Assembly: GCF_027622875.1 (NCBI RefSeq)
Contig: NZ_JAPZVP010000004.1
Coordinates: 142,217-206,216, forward strand
From: Glycomyces luteolus
Lineage (GTDB): Bacteria; Actinomycetota; Actinomycetes; Mycobacteriales; Micromonosporaceae
DNA: 64,000 nucleotides
Direction: 5' to 3'
Made by a program: the position numbers and the translations under genes. Of the stretch, positions 1 through 8,814 are shown one piece after another; position 1 is the first letter of the stretch; each line of letters begins with the position of its first letter. The notes beneath the pieces were generated by a model, which was not told the origin of the DNA, did not search any database, and worked only from the letters and a program-made list of their open reading frames with translations.

Positions 1-92
1 GTCGCGCCCCCCCGGCCCCCCAACCACCTGCGGGGGGCCCCCCCCCCGCCCCCCGCCCCCCCCCCCCCGGGGGGCCCCCCCGCGCTCGTTCG
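1..92. other. C/G homopolymer-rich window edge
   Basis: The first ~90 bases are almost entirely runs of C and G, with one short non-run stretch around 21-30. No coding or regulatory signal is visible. This composition is unlike the rest of the window and may be a contig-end assembly artefact or a very GC-rich intergenic tail downstream of the NlpC/P60 gene. Confidence 0.5.
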
Positions 93-104
93 TCCTTGCC
101 GCGA

Positions 105-1103
105 TCAGACCCGGCGGTAGCCGTCGATGGACATGCCCATGTCGAGGTCCGAGATCTTCACGACGTCACCCGGCTTGGGGGCGTGGATGACCTGGCCGTC
201 GCCGATGTAGATCGCCATGTGGCCGAGCCCGTTGTAGAAGACCAGGTCGCCCGGCTTCAGGTCGGACCGGTCGATGGCGCTGGTCTCGTCCCAGATCGCG
301 TTCGTGTAGTGCGTCAGCGAGATCCCGGAGACCGCGTAGGCGCCCTGGACGAGGCCCGAGCAGTCCCAGGTGTCGGGGCCGGCGGAGCCGTAGACGTAGG
401 ACTCGCCGAGCTGGTCCCGCGCGAACTCGACCGCGGCGGTCGCGGCGTCGGCGCTGTAGCTTGCGGTGGAACCGGAGTCGGAGCTGGAGGACGACTCGCT
501 CGACGCGGCGGCCTCGGCCTCAGCGGCGGCTTCGGCTTCGGCGGCTGCAGCGGCTTCGGCCTCGGCGGCCGCGGCTTCGTCGCGAGCCTGCTCGGCCTCG
601 TCGATCTGCGCGTCGAGTCCGGCGATCTCCTGCTGCGCGGCCTTGATGTCGGCCGTGAGCTCGTCGGCGGTCTCGGAGGCGTCCTGCGCCTCCTCGTACT
701 TGTCGGACTGCTCCTGCGCGTAGGCCACCAGGGTGGCGACCTTCGCGTCGAGGTCGTCCTCGGCGGATTCGACCGCGGCGGTGACGACGGTGAGCTGCGC
801 GTTCGAGGTGCCGTACGTCGCGGCGGCTTCGTCGACGACGGCCTGGGCCGCGTCGAGCCGGGCCTGGAGGCCCACAAGGTCGGCGGCGGCGGTGTCGCGC
901 TGGGTTTCGAGATCGGCGAGGTGGTCCTCGATCTCGGCCGCGGATGCGGCGGTGTAGTCGATGTCGGCCGCGTCGGCGTGGCTGCCGGCGAAGGCGGTCA
1001 CGAGCCCGACGGTGGCGAGTGTGACCCCCGTGTAGGCGGCGACGCGGCGAATGATGGCGCTGGTTCGCGAACGTTGTGCGGTTTCAGAGCAGGCGTGAGC
1101 CAC
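105..1103 (-). CDS. Secreted NlpC/P60 peptidoglycan hydrolase with coiled-coil N-terminus
   Basis: The 332-residue protein probably cleaves peptidoglycan stem peptides outside the membrane. It has a signal peptide (residues ~1-45, twin Arg then a hydrophobic stretch ending near SHADA). Next come a long coiled coil (~50-175), an Ala/Glu/Ser-rich linker (~175-215) and an NlpC/P60 domain (~220-332). The catalytic Cys is C248 in DCSGL, with H295 in GHMAIY and probably H307 as partners. The coiled-coil plus NlpC/P60 plan matches actinobacterial RipA/CwlO-like endopeptidases, in which the helix normally restrains the enzyme. I use the GTG start because a GAAAGG ribosome site lies 9 nt upstream and the signal peptide follows. 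The gene is directly downstream of a c-di-AMP riboswitch, which ties its expression to cell-wall and osmotic status. Confidence 0.93.
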   Translation of the reverse strand: MAHACSETAQRSRTSAIIRRVAAYTGVTLATVGLVTAFAGSHADAADIDYTAASAAEIEDHLADLETQRDTAAADLVGLQARLDAAQAVVDEAAATYGTSNAQLTVVTAAVESAEDDLDAKVATLVAYAQEQSDKYEEAQDASETADELTADIKAAQQEIAGLDAQIDEAEQARDEAAAAEAEAAAAAEAEAAAEAEAAASSESSSSSDSGSTASYSADAATAAVEFARDQLGESYVYGSAGPDTWDCSGLVQGAYAVSGISLTHYTNAIWDETSAIDRSDLKPGDLVFYNGLGHMAIYIGDGQVIHAPKPGDVVKISDLDMGMSIDGYRRV

Positions 1104-1121
1104 GAGGTGGCCTTTCTTCCT

Positions 1122-1262
1122 CGGCCGCCTACCGGGTTAGCTGTCGGGTTCGGGCAGGGAAGAGCGCCCTACCCGCTGCGGCTGCGCTGCAGCGGGATTC
1201 ACCCCGTGTGCCACGGCGGACTGGGGGGTCGCGGCACGGCTGGGTCCCCGGCCCGCGCATCG
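1122..1262 (-). promoter_or_regulatory. ydaO/yuaA-type c-di-AMP riboswitch
   Basis: Read on the minus strand, the segment contains the conserved blocks of the ydaO class in order: GGGGACCCAG, then GGGGTGAATCC, GGGTAGGG, CTCTTCC, CCCGAACCCGACAGC, and TAACCCGGTAGGCGG at the 3' end. These frame the expected pseudo-symmetric helices. The 3' end lies about 19 nt before the GTG of the NlpC/P60 gene, so the switch could act on the ribosome site as well as on transcription. In actinobacteria this class is known to turn off cell-wall hydrolase genes when c-di-AMP is high. The blocks match closely; the exact ends are approximate. Confidence 0.92.
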
Positions 1263-1370
1263 GTGTTTCGCCCGGAACCGGGAGGAACGGGCGTCATGCG
1301 AGCGCGGCTCGGCGGTCCGGACGGGTGGGTCTCTGGGGGAGCCCTGAGGACCCGACCGGAATAGGCGCCG

Positions 1371-1400
1371 ACGCTAACGCACGGTGACCCGGATCGCCAA
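1371..1400 (-). promoter_or_regulatory. Probable promoter for riboswitch-NlpC/P60 transcript
   Basis: On the minus strand a -35-like TTGGCG (1395-1400) is followed after 18 nt by a -10-like TAGCGT (1371-1376). Transcription would start near 1364, giving a leader of about 260 nt that contains the whole riboswitch. The assignment rests on hexamer similarity and position only. The rest of 1401-1699 shows nothing I can name. Confidence 0.45.
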
Positions 1401-1699
1401 GTCCTCTGTGAGTCGCTCCACAGTCCAGTAACGGACAGTGAGGACGAGGAGGGAGACAGGGGCGCTATCCAGCGAGTTTATTGCCCGAACGGCCGACCCG
1501 CGGTTGGCCGGGCGGTGGTGGGGGAAGGGAAGGGGCCGAGGCGGGTGAGCAATGCCCGGGTTGGCTGCCGGCCCGGCTTCGATGGTGCCCGCCGGGTACG
1601 ACTGGAATCCGGGCGCGGGAGTCGGCAGCGGCAGTGATCGCGGCCGCGGTCAGAAGCCGGGACCGGGGGCTGTCCGAAGCTGCGACGGGACGGGGGCAG

Positions 1700-2527
1700 T
1701 CAGAAGCTGCGGAGGGAGCGCGGGGGCGGCGGGGATTGGATCGCGGTCGCGTCCGTAGCCGGGGGAGCGCCGCCGATGTACTCCTTCAGCTCGGTCCCTT
1801 CGAGCACCCGGCAGGGGAACGCCGCTCCCGCGCAGCGGCGGCGCAGGGCGGCGATCGGCAGCTCGACGTCGGAAGCCACGGCGACGACGTTCCCGAACCG
1901 GCGACCGCGCAGCACGGCGGGCTCGGCCATGACCGCCACGTGCGGCCACACCGCGCCCATCGCCGCGAGCGCGGGCTTCAGGAACTTCATCTGCCCGCCG
2001 TCGCACAGGTTCACCGCGTAGTGCCCGCCCGCGTGCAGCACCCGCCGCGCCTCATGCAGGAACTCGGTGCTCGTCACGTGCGCCGGGACGCGGGCGCCCG
2101 CGTACACGTCGGTGACGATCAGCTCGTAGCTCGCCTCCGGCGCGGCCTCGACGGCCTCGCGCGCGTCCGTGTGCCGGATCTTCACCTTCACGCCGCGCGG
2201 CAGCGGAGCCTCGGCGCGCACGAGCGCCACCAGCTCCTGGTTCGTCTCGACGGCCTGCTGGTACGAGCCCGGCCGGGTCGCCGCGACGTATCGGGCCATC
2301 GCGAGTCCGCCCGCGCCCAGGTGCAGCACCCGCAGCGGCTGCTTGGGCTCGGCCATCGCGTCGACGAGGTAGGCGATGCGCTGCATGTACTCGGCATCCA
2401 GATAGGACGGGTCGTCGAGATCGACGGTGGCCTGGACGACGCCGTCGGCGACGAGGTGCAGGAGGTTCGGGCGGTCGGCGTCGCGGTCGATGCGCAGGTT
2501 CGGCCGTTCGGCCTCGGGCGGGTTCAC
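1700..2527 (-). CDS. Spermidine synthase-like class I methyltransferase-fold protein
   Basis: This 275-residue protein has the Rossmann core of the polyamine aminopropyltransferase family. There is a glycine-rich nucleotide loop in LHLGAGGLAMARY (~87-99), an acidic end of the next strand (QAVETN), and the active-site strand reading TDVYAGARVP. The family transfers an aminopropyl group from decarboxylated S-adenosylmethionine to putrescine. Many actinobacterial relatives of this short, membrane-free type are of unproven substrate, so I would not name it speE. The C-terminus ends in a Pro/Ser tail. The start is GTG with only a weak GGGTCC upstream. It is cytoplasmic, on the same strand as the MerR regulator upstream and separated from it by 61 bp. 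Confidence 0.8.
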   Translation of the reverse strand: MNPPEAERPNLRIDRDADRPNLLHLVADGVVQATVDLDDPSYLDAEYMQRIAYLVDAMAEPKQPLRVLHLGAGGLAMARYVAATRPGSYQQAVETNQELVALVRAEAPLPRGVKVKIRHTDAREAVEAAPEASYELIVTDVYAGARVPAHVTSTEFLHEARRVLHAGGHYAVNLCDGGQMKFLKPALAAMGAVWPHVAVMAEPAVLRGRRFGNVVAVASDVELPIAALRRRCAGAAFPCRVLEGTELKEYIGGAPPATDATAIQSPPPPRSLRSF

Positions 2528-2588
2528 GGACCCATTGTGCCCGAGGGCCCCGCCCGGCGACCGTCGCCAAGCCTGCGAGGGAGAGCCG

Positions 2589-3233
2589 CTACGGCCCCTG
2601 CCTGGCCTGGGTCCGGGCCGAAGCCGCCACGTGCGCGATGCGCCGCAGCGCCGCGAACATCGTCTCGCCCAGCACCGTCGCCACCACGGCCTGCTCCACG
2701 TTCACGCCCTCGATCCGGGTCGCCTCCGCGATCGCCTCCATGTCGGCCGAGGCCAGCGCCGCCGCCGCGTCCGCGTAGTGGCTCAGCACCTCCTGCGGGT
2801 CCGGGTTGCCCAAGCGGTAGAACGCGGTGAGCGCCGTGACGAGGGCGTCCCGGTAGTTCGGGGGTGCGACCTCGGCCCAGCCGTACGCGTTCAGCAGCTG
2901 GTCCACCGTGCGCTCGGCCGCCTCGGTCGTGCCCTCGCTCGCGAGCGAGAACTTCGGGTCCCGGTGCGTCGCCGCGAGCGTCGCGCCGAGCGCCTGGAAC
3001 GCCGACTCCGGATGGCGCCCAAGCACGGTCAGCACCTCGCCGATCTGCGCGACCGAGAGCCCGGCGGTCTCCGAGAGGGCGCGGATGAGCGTCAGCCGGT
3101 GCACGTGGGCCGGACCGTACTCGACGGTGTTGCCCTCGCCGTGCTCGCCGGCCTGGAGCAGGTGCTCCCGCAGGTAGTACTTGATGGTGGCGGCCGGAAC
3201 TCCCGTCCGCTCCGACAGCTCCCCGATGCGCAT
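2589..3233 (-). CDS. MerR-family transcriptional regulator
   Basis: The 214-residue protein begins with a typical MerR winged helix: RIGELSERTGV, then ATIKYYLREHLL (residues 2-25). A wing and dimerisation helix with the GLSVAQIGEVL signature (~58-70) follow. The C-terminal ~100 residues are helical and Ala-rich and lack the Cys pairs of metal-sensing MerR proteins, so a small organic ligand or unknown signal is more likely. It probably binds spacer-stretched promoters. Its own upstream region (3234-3450) separates it from the divergent heparinase-family gene, a possible target. The ATG start has only a weak ribosome site. Confidence 0.85.
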   Translation of the reverse strand: MRIGELSERTGVPAATIKYYLREHLLQAGEHGEGNTVEYGPAHVHRLTLIRALSETAGLSVAQIGEVLTVLGRHPESAFQALGATLAATHRDPKFSLASEGTTEAAERTVDQLLNAYGWAEVAPPNYRDALVTALTAFYRLGNPDPQEVLSHYADAAAALASADMEAIAEATRIEGVNVEQAVVATVLGETMFAALRRIAHVAASARTQARQGP

Positions 3234-3450
3234 ACGAGGGAGTCTATGACGGAATGCGCGCCCGCGTTACCGTTGAGCCGGGCAGGAACCCCCGCCTTCA
3301 ATCCGCCCCACCTGGAAAGGCGACGGTCGATGACAGGCCCGCACCCTATCCGCCCACCCGTCGCCCACCACCCGACAACGAGGGCGCCTCGCGCCCGCGA
3401 TACTCACGCCGCTCGCTACGCTCGCTTCCCCGAACCGGAATGGCCGCGCC

Positions 3451-4992
3451 ATGACTGACCTTCTCCGTTCCGCACTCCTCGAAGAGCTGCGCGAGATCGC
3501 CGCGCTTCCCGTGCCCGCCTTCGACCCCGATCTCGCGGACGATTACGCCGAGACCGGCCGCCGCCTGCCGTACGAGAACCAGTACTTCGCGCGGCGAAGG
3601 CACCTCGGCGCCCTCGCGCTCGTCGGCGACGGCGCCGTCCTCTCCACCGTCATCGCCGACATCTGCGACGAGCGCTCCTGGGCGCTCCCGGCCCACTGGG
3701 ACGACGGCGACCCGCGCACCTGCGTCGACCTCTTCGCCTGCGAGACCGCGCAGGCCCTCGCCGAGATCCTGCGCCTGCGCGAGGACGTGAAGGACCGCGA
3801 ACGCGTCGAAGCCGAGATCCGCCGCCGCGTCCTGGACCCGTTCTTCGACTCCGAGCAGGCGTTCTGGTGGGAGGAGCGGTTCTCGAACTGGACCGCCGTG
3901 TGCGCCGGCGCCGCCGGGATGGCCGCCCTCGCCCTCGGCTACGACACCGACGTCATCCGCGGCCGCGTCCTGCCCGCCCTCCAGGCCTACCTGTTCTCCT
4001 TCGGGCCCGACGGCGGCTGCGTCGAGGGCATCGACTACTGGGTCTACGGCTTCGGCTACTTCACCTACTTCGCCGAGGCCTGGCGCGACACCACCGGCGA
4101 GGACCTCCTCGCCGGGACCGAGGCCATCGCCTCCTTCCCCGCCAACGTCCAGCTCTACCCCCGATCCTTCGCGACCTTCGGCGACGCCGCCCACAACCCG
4201 ACGCTCCCGCCCGGCCTCCTCTCCCGCCTCTCCGACCGGCTCGGCGTCCCGCTCCCCGCGATCGAGCACACGCCCACCTTCGCCGACGACTACTGCGCGC
4301 GCTGGGCGCACCTCACCCGCACCCTCGAATGGGGGCGCGAACTCGGCGGCGAGATCGCACCCGGCCGCACCCTCCTGGCCGACGTCGGCTGGTACGTCGA
4401 GCGTCGCCTCATCGGCCGCCGCATGTGGTCCCTCGCGGTCAAGGGCGGCTACAACGAGGAGCCCCACAACCACCTCGACCTCGGGTCGTTCATCATCGCC
4501 GCCGACGGCGAGCAGCTCCTGTGCGATCCCGGCGCCGGCGAGTACACCGCCGCCTACTTCGGCGACGAGCGCTACGAGCAGGTCCACCCCTCCTCGAAGT
4601 GGCACTCCGTCCCCACTGTCGAAGGCGCCTCGCAGCAGGTCGGCGAGGACTCCCGCGCCGAACTCGTCTACACCGACGACGGCGTCGACGCCTACATCGA
4701 CGCGTACGGCGACGGCGCGCTTCTGCGCAAGTTCACCTGGACCGAGGCCGGGATCGAGCTCTTCGACGCCGGTCCCGAGCTCGTCGAGTCCTTCATCAGC
4801 CGCATCCGGCCCGAGACCGAGGGCGACACCGCCACCTGGACCGGCGAACGCGGCACCCTCGTCCTCCACGGCGTCGATCCCGACACGGTCCGGATCGAGG
4901 ACGTCGAGACCACGGCGCACACGGGCCAGCCGGAACGGCTATGGGCGCTCCGCTTCGACTTCCGCGGCAGCCTCCGCTTCGAGCTGCTCTAG
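3451..4992 (+). CDS. Heparinase II/III-family protein
   Basis: This 513-residue protein has the two-part plan of heparinase II/III lyases. An N-terminal helical toroid (~1-320) carries aromatic-rich stretches such as EGIDYWVYGFGYFTYF. A C-terminal beta-sandwich begins near the conserved HNHLDLGSFII (~338-348). The family cleaves uronic-acid-containing polysaccharides by beta-elimination, but here there is no signal peptide, so it would act inside the cell on imported or cytoplasmic oligosaccharides, or not be a lyase at all. Its 3' end overlaps the convergent SulP transporter gene by 54 bp. The ATG at 3451 is used; no strong ribosome site precedes it. The substrate cannot be read from sequence. 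Confidence 0.8.
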   Translation: MTDLLRSALLEELREIAALPVPAFDPDLADDYAETGRRLPYENQYFARRRHLGALALVGDGAVLSTVIADICDERSWALPAHWDDGDPRTCVDLFACETAQALAEILRLREDVKDRERVEAEIRRRVLDPFFDSEQAFWWEERFSNWTAVCAGAAGMAALALGYDTDVIRGRVLPALQAYLFSFGPDGGCVEGIDYWVYGFGYFTYFAEAWRDTTGEDLLAGTEAIASFPANVQLYPRSFATFGDAAHNPTLPPGLLSRLSDRLGVPLPAIEHTPTFADDYCARWAHLTRTLEWGRELGGEIAPGRTLLADVGWYVERRLIGRRMWSLAVKGGYNEEPHNHLDLGSFIIAADGEQLLCDPGAGEYTAAYFGDERYEQVHPSSKWHSVPTVEGASQQVGEDSRAELVYTDDGVDAYIDAYGDGALLRKFTWTEAGIELFDAGPELVESFISRIRPETEGDTATWTGERGTLVLHGVDPDTVRIEDVETTAHTGQPERLWALRFDFRGSLRFELL

Positions 4993-6663
4993 GAGCCCGT
5001 CGGCCTTGAGGCGCTGGCGGGCGGCCGCGATGGCCTCGCCGGTGTGCTCGAAGATGCGGCCCTGCTGCCAGAGCGGCTCGAGGATGCCCAGGGCCGCAAG
5101 GGGTTTGGCGTGCACGGGTTCGAGACCGGAGAGGTAGACCGCGATGCCGCGGTGCTCCAGGCGCTTGATGGCGTCGGCGAGCACCGTCGCCCCCGAGGCA
5201 TCCATCGTGGACACCCGGCTCATCCGCAGCACCACCACCCGCACGTCCGCCACGTCCAAGAGCTGCAGCAGGAACCGGTGCGCGGCGGCGAAGAACAGCG
5301 GGCCCTCGAGCCGGTACGCCACGATGTGCTCGTGGAGCAGCGCCGCCTCCTCGTCGTGGTGGTCGGCCGGATCGATCGGCTCCTCCTCGACCGAGACGGA
5401 CCGCGAGATCCGCCCCAGCGCCAGCAGTCCGGCGAGCGCGATGCCCACGGCCACCGCCCACACCAGGTTGAGCGCCACGGTCGCCGCGAGCGTCAGCCAC
5501 ATGACCGCCGCGTCCGCGCGCGTCGACCGCGCGAGCGCCAGCATCGAACCGACCTCGATCATCCGGATCGAGGTCGCGATCAGGACGCCCGCGAGCGCCG
5601 CGAGCGGTATGTGCGCCACCAGCGGGGCGAGTGCGAGCATCATGAGCGCCAGCACGATCGCGTGCGACAGCGACGCGAGCCGCCCGGCCGCCCCCGACCG
5701 CACGTTCACCGCGGTGCGGGCCAGCGCGCCCGAGGACGGCATGCCGCCGAAGAACGGCGTCACCAGGTTCGCCACGCCCTGCCCGAACAGCTCCCGGTCG
5801 GGGTTGTGGTGCTGGTCCACAGTCATGTTGTCCGCCACCGTGGCCGACAGCAGCGACTCGAGCGCGCACAGGGCGCAGATCGCGACCGCCGCGGCCACGA
5901 GCTCGGGCATCTCCGCGACGTCGAGGAAGGCCGCCTCGGGGGCGGGGATGGTACGCGGCAGCGAGCCGATGATCGACACTTCCGCGTTCGCCCACCAGGT
6001 CGCACCCGAGGCGGCGATGACCGCGAGCAGCGGCGTCGGGATCTGGGAGTGCAGGCGCGAGCCGAGGAGGATCGCCGCGGCCACGCCGAACGCGACGGCG
6101 GGCGGGGCCCAGTTCGGGTCGGCCGCGAACGCGCGCACCGACTCCCATGCGCCGCTGAGGATATGCGCGTTCTGCGCGGGCAGCCCCAGCGCGGGAGGCA
6201 GCTGCTGGACCGCGATGACGAACGCGACCCCGGCGGTGAAGCCCTCGACGACCGGGACGGGCACGTACCGCGCGTAGCGGCCAGCGCCTGTGAGCGCGAG
6301 GGCGATGAGCATGAGCCCGGCCATGACCCCCACGAGCATCACGCCCGCGTGGCTGTGGGTCGCCGCGAGCGGCACGAGGACCACCGCCATCGTGCCCGTG
6401 GGGCCGGAGACCTGCAGGTTCGAGCCGCCGAGGAGCGCGGCGAGGGCCCCGGCGATGATCGAGGTGATGAGCCCGGCGAACGCGCCGAGGCCCGAGGCGA
6501 TCCCGAATCCGAGCGCCAGCGGCAGCGCGACGACCGCGACGGTGAGGCCCGCGAGGAGGTCGGTGTGCCAGTGGCGGCCGAGGTGGCGGTAGTCGGACCG
6601 TTCGGGAAACAGCTGTCGGAAGCGTCGGCGTTTCGTGGCAGTTGTCTCTCGTATGGTGGTCAT
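4939..6663 (-). CDS. SulP-family inorganic anion transporter with STAS domain
   Basis: The protein (~574 residues from this ATG) has about 12 membrane segments from residue ~28 (DLLAGLTVAVVALPLALGF) to ~440, then a cytoplasmic STAS domain (~455-560) with the VSTMDASGATVLADAI strand-loop. SulP proteins carry sulfate, bicarbonate or other anions, usually with H+ or Na+. An open frame extends to 6798, but the ATG at 6663 gives the usual short cytoplasmic N-terminus before the first membrane segment. The C-terminal Glu/Ala-rich tail overlaps the heparinase-family gene by 54 bp. Sulfate is plausible because a sulfate-assimilation operon lies near 27-31 kb, but bicarbonate is equally possible. The substrate is unknown. 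Confidence 0.9.
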   Translation of the reverse strand: MTTIRETTATKRRRFRQLFPERSDYRHLGRHWHTDLLAGLTVAVVALPLALGFGIASGLGAFAGLITSIIAGALAALLGGSNLQVSGPTGTMAVVLVPLAATHSHAGVMLVGVMAGLMLIALALTGAGRYARYVPVPVVEGFTAGVAFVIAVQQLPPALGLPAQNAHILSGAWESVRAFAADPNWAPPAVAFGVAAAILLGSRLHSQIPTPLLAVIAASGATWWANAEVSIIGSLPRTIPAPEAAFLDVAEMPELVAAAVAICALCALESLLSATVADNMTVDQHHNPDRELFGQGVANLVTPFFGGMPSSGALARTAVNVRSGAAGRLASLSHAIVLALMMLALAPLVAHIPLAALAGVLIATSIRMIEVGSMLALARSTRADAAVMWLTLAATVALNLVWAVAVGIALAGLLALGRISRSVSVEEEPIDPADHHDEEAALLHEHIVAYRLEGPLFFAAAHRFLLQLLDVADVRVVVLRMSRVSTMDASGATVLADAIKRLEHRGIAVYLSGLEPVHAKPLAALGILEPLWQQGRIFEHTGEAIAAARQRLKADGLLEQLEAEAAAEVEAERP

Positions 6664-6880
6664 GAGCTGATTGTCCCGGATTGGTTGATCTGCAATGACT
6701 TCCAGCGGGGCCCGGGCGAGTCGCACCGCCGGCCGCGGCGGACACGTCCGGGTGACATGGCCGCCGCCGGGCCCGGTACTTGCCGGACCCTCGAGCAACG
6801 CCGGGCGGCATCTTCACCTCCAGTGGCGGGTGGGGGCTGTGGACGGCGGTCGCCGCCGGTGCTGCCGTAGGATCGCCACC

Positions 6881-7333
6881 GTGCGTGCGAAGGGTCTGGA
6901 AGCGGCGATCCGCGTCGGCGGCGCGGTGGTGGTCACCGCCGCGGCCGTGCTCGCGGCCGTCATCGAATCCTTCCTCGTGCCGTACTACATCGCGGGCGTC
7001 GCGGTCCCGGTCGCCGGGGCGATCGCGTTCGTCGCGAACTGGCGCCTCGCGGCGCTGGCCGTGTACTGGACCGGCGGACGCTGGTCCGTCCTGCTCACCG
7101 CCCTCGCCTGGTTCGCCGTGGTCCTCGCCGCGTCGATGCCGACCGAGGCGGGCTCGCTGGTGATCACCAGCGGCTTCAACGGCTACATGCTGCTCCTGGC
7201 GGGGACCGCTGGGATCGCCCTCGCGCTGTGGCAGTATTTTCGACCCAGGCCGAAAGCACCGCGCCGATCCGTCGACGGCCCCCGGGTCGCGGCGCAGGCC
7301 ACCCCTACCGCTACGAAGGAGTCCCGACCGTGA
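6881..7333 (+). CDS. Small integral membrane protein (four predicted segments)
   Basis: This 150-residue protein of unknown function has hydrophobic segments at about 10-30, 35-50, 60-82 and 95-115 and a basic C-terminal tail of about 30 residues. The reading frame is open further upstream, but the GTG at 6881 is chosen because the upstream part is Arg/Gly-rich and lacks membrane character. Its TGA overlaps the GTG of the next gene (GTGA), so the two are probably translated together. I do not recognise the family. The 217-bp gap to the divergent SulP gene should hold both promoters. Confidence 0.7.
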   Translation: MRAKGLEAAIRVGGAVVVTAAAVLAAVIESFLVPYYIAGVAVPVAGAIAFVANWRLAALAVYWTGGRWSVLLTALAWFAVVLAASMPTEAGSLVITSGFNGYMLLLAGTAGIALALWQYFRPRPKAPRRSVDGPRVAAQATPTATKESRP

Positions 7334-7803
7334 CCCTCCTCAGCCGCCTCCTGATGCCGCACTGGCCCTCGATCTACGGCTTCGCCCTGGGCCTGATCGC
7401 CGCCAACCTGGCCGGCCGGTTCGCCTCCACCAAGTGGGGCGAGGGCACCGCGGTCGGCGACCTCGTCGGCGTGTTCACGTTCGGCGCGATGGCGGCCGTC
7501 GCCATCGCCGCGGGCATCTGGTGGGGCGTGCGCCGCCGCCGGCAGGAGATCACCGGCGAGCTGCTGCCGATCTTCGTGGCCGCCACGCTGTTCACGGTCC
7601 TGGTGAACCCGCTCATCGCCGGGGTGGACTATCCGTCGCTCGACGGCGTGTTCTCGCAGACCCTCATCTACTTCGCGCTGCTGGCCCTTTCGGGCTGGGT
7701 CGGGTACCTCATCGTGATGGCCCTGGGCGTCGACACGTACGGCCGCGAGCTCAAGGCCACCCGGATCGCCTTCGAGCGCAAGGCGAACCCCAAAGCCGCC
7801 TAA
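7330..7803 (+). CDS. Integral membrane protein, translationally coupled partner
   Basis: This 157-residue hydrophobic protein has about four membrane segments (FALGLIAANL, FTFGAMAAVAIAAGIWW, LLPIFVAATLFTVLV, TLIYFALLALSGWVGYL). There is an Arg-rich cytoplasmic loop (RRRRQE) and a charged tail. The GTG start overlaps the upstream stop in GTGA and is preceded by a good GAAGGAG ribosome site at 7314-7320. The pair looks like a two-component membrane unit of unknown role. Its TAA overlaps the TAG of the convergent GNAT gene by 4 bp. Confidence 0.75.
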   Translation: MTLLSRLLMPHWPSIYGFALGLIAANLAGRFASTKWGEGTAVGDLVGVFTFGAMAAVAIAAGIWWGVRRRRQEITGELLPIFVAATLFTVLVNPLIAGVDYPSLDGVFSQTLIYFALLALSGWVGYLIVMALGVDTYGRELKATRIAFERKANPKAA

Positions 7804-8726
7804 CGGCCCCGGTAGCAGTACCGGTACCGCTCGGCGTACCCGAGCCGCCCGTACATCGCGATCGCGGCCTCGTTGTCCGTCTCGACCTGGAGCGCGGCCC
7901 GCCGCGCTCCATCGGCGTACCCCCACGCCTCGAGCGCGCGCAGGATCTCGGTGCCGAGCCCCTGGCGGCGGAACGCCGGGAGCGTCCCGATCGACGTGAT
8001 CGCCACGAGGTCGCCCGCGATGGCGCCCCGTCCCCGGGCGGCGAGCTCGCCGCCGCGCCAGATCTCGGCGTAACCCCGGCCGGGGCCCGAACCGAAGACC
8101 TGCGCGGCGATCGCGGGCCTGCCCTGCCCGACCTGGTCGAGCAGTGCCTCGCCCGGTGCGTCCGCGATGACCGCTTCGCCCTCGTACGCGATGGCTCCGA
8201 GCGGTTTCACCATCACCGCGGTCTCGGCCTCGGCCTCCCAGCCGCGCGCCGCCAGCTCCTCGCTCAGCCGCTTCGCCACGCCTCCGGGCAGCGCCACGAG
8301 CGGCCGCGCGCCCCGCTCGTCGTACCAGGCCTCGACCGCCTCGAGCGCGGCCTCCAGGCCGCCCGGGGGCGCGGTGAGCGCCAGCACCGAGTTCGCGCGG
8401 CGCGAGAACCCATCGGCGTACCGTAGAACCCATCCCCCCAGTTCGGCGGACTCCGGCGCGGGCCAAGTGGCCGCGAGGAGCCGTTCCAGTTCGAGGATCT
8501 CGGAGAACGGTGTGGGTTTGGGAGGTATCGGCCGGGCCGCGACGACCGCGGCGGCCTCGATGGTGACGACCGCCCCCGAAGCGGGCAGCACGCGCCAGAG
8601 CTCCGGGCCGATCTCGATAAGCTCGCCCGTGATGTCCGTGAATCGGCGACCCGGTTCGCCGTTCTTCAACCTGATTCGAACCGCGACGCGACGGCCGACA
8701 TGTTCCGGTCCCAGCATCTGGCGCAC
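7800..8726 (-). CDS. GNAT-family N-acetyltransferase with N-terminal extension
   Basis: The 308-residue protein has an N-terminal beta-rich module (~1-66) and a long GNAT region. Its acetyl-CoA loop is RRQGLGTEIL (~257-266), preceded by the strand TSIGTLPAF. The last motif, NEAAIAMYGRLGY, is the usual GNAT C-terminal block. This architecture is found in actinobacteria directly upstream of, and divergent from, fdxA-dapC, as here. The substrate is unknown; a protein, amine or amino acid are all possible. Start GTG 8726; ATG 8717 is an alternative three codons in. It overlaps the convergent membrane-protein gene only at the stop codons. Confidence 0.85.
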   Translation of the reverse strand: MRQMLGPEHVGRRVAVRIRLKNGEPGRRFTDITGELIEIGPELWRVLPASGAVVTIEAAAVVAARPIPPKPTPFSEILELERLLAATWPAPESAELGGWVLRYADGFSRRANSVLALTAPPGGLEAALEAVEAWYDERGARPLVALPGGVAKRLSEELAARGWEAEAETAVMVKPLGAIAYEGEAVIADAPGEALLDQVGQGRPAIAAQVFGSGPGRGYAEIWRGGELAARGRGAIAGDLVAITSIGTLPAFRRQGLGTEILRALEAWGYADGARRAALQVETDNEAAIAMYGRLGYAERYRYCYRGR

Positions 8727-8814
8727 CCCAAGCCTTCGGGTCTATACATGACAATAAGCTTTAGGCTCATCTCAGCGCAGTCCGCCCGACTGCGCGCTGT
8801 AGGAAGGACGACTC

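Noticed and set aside
1481-2830. Long plus-strand frame over the spermidine-synthase-like gene and its downstream gap
   Set aside because: Arg/Gly-rich antisense translation; the minus-strand gene has the full methyltransferase-fold core.
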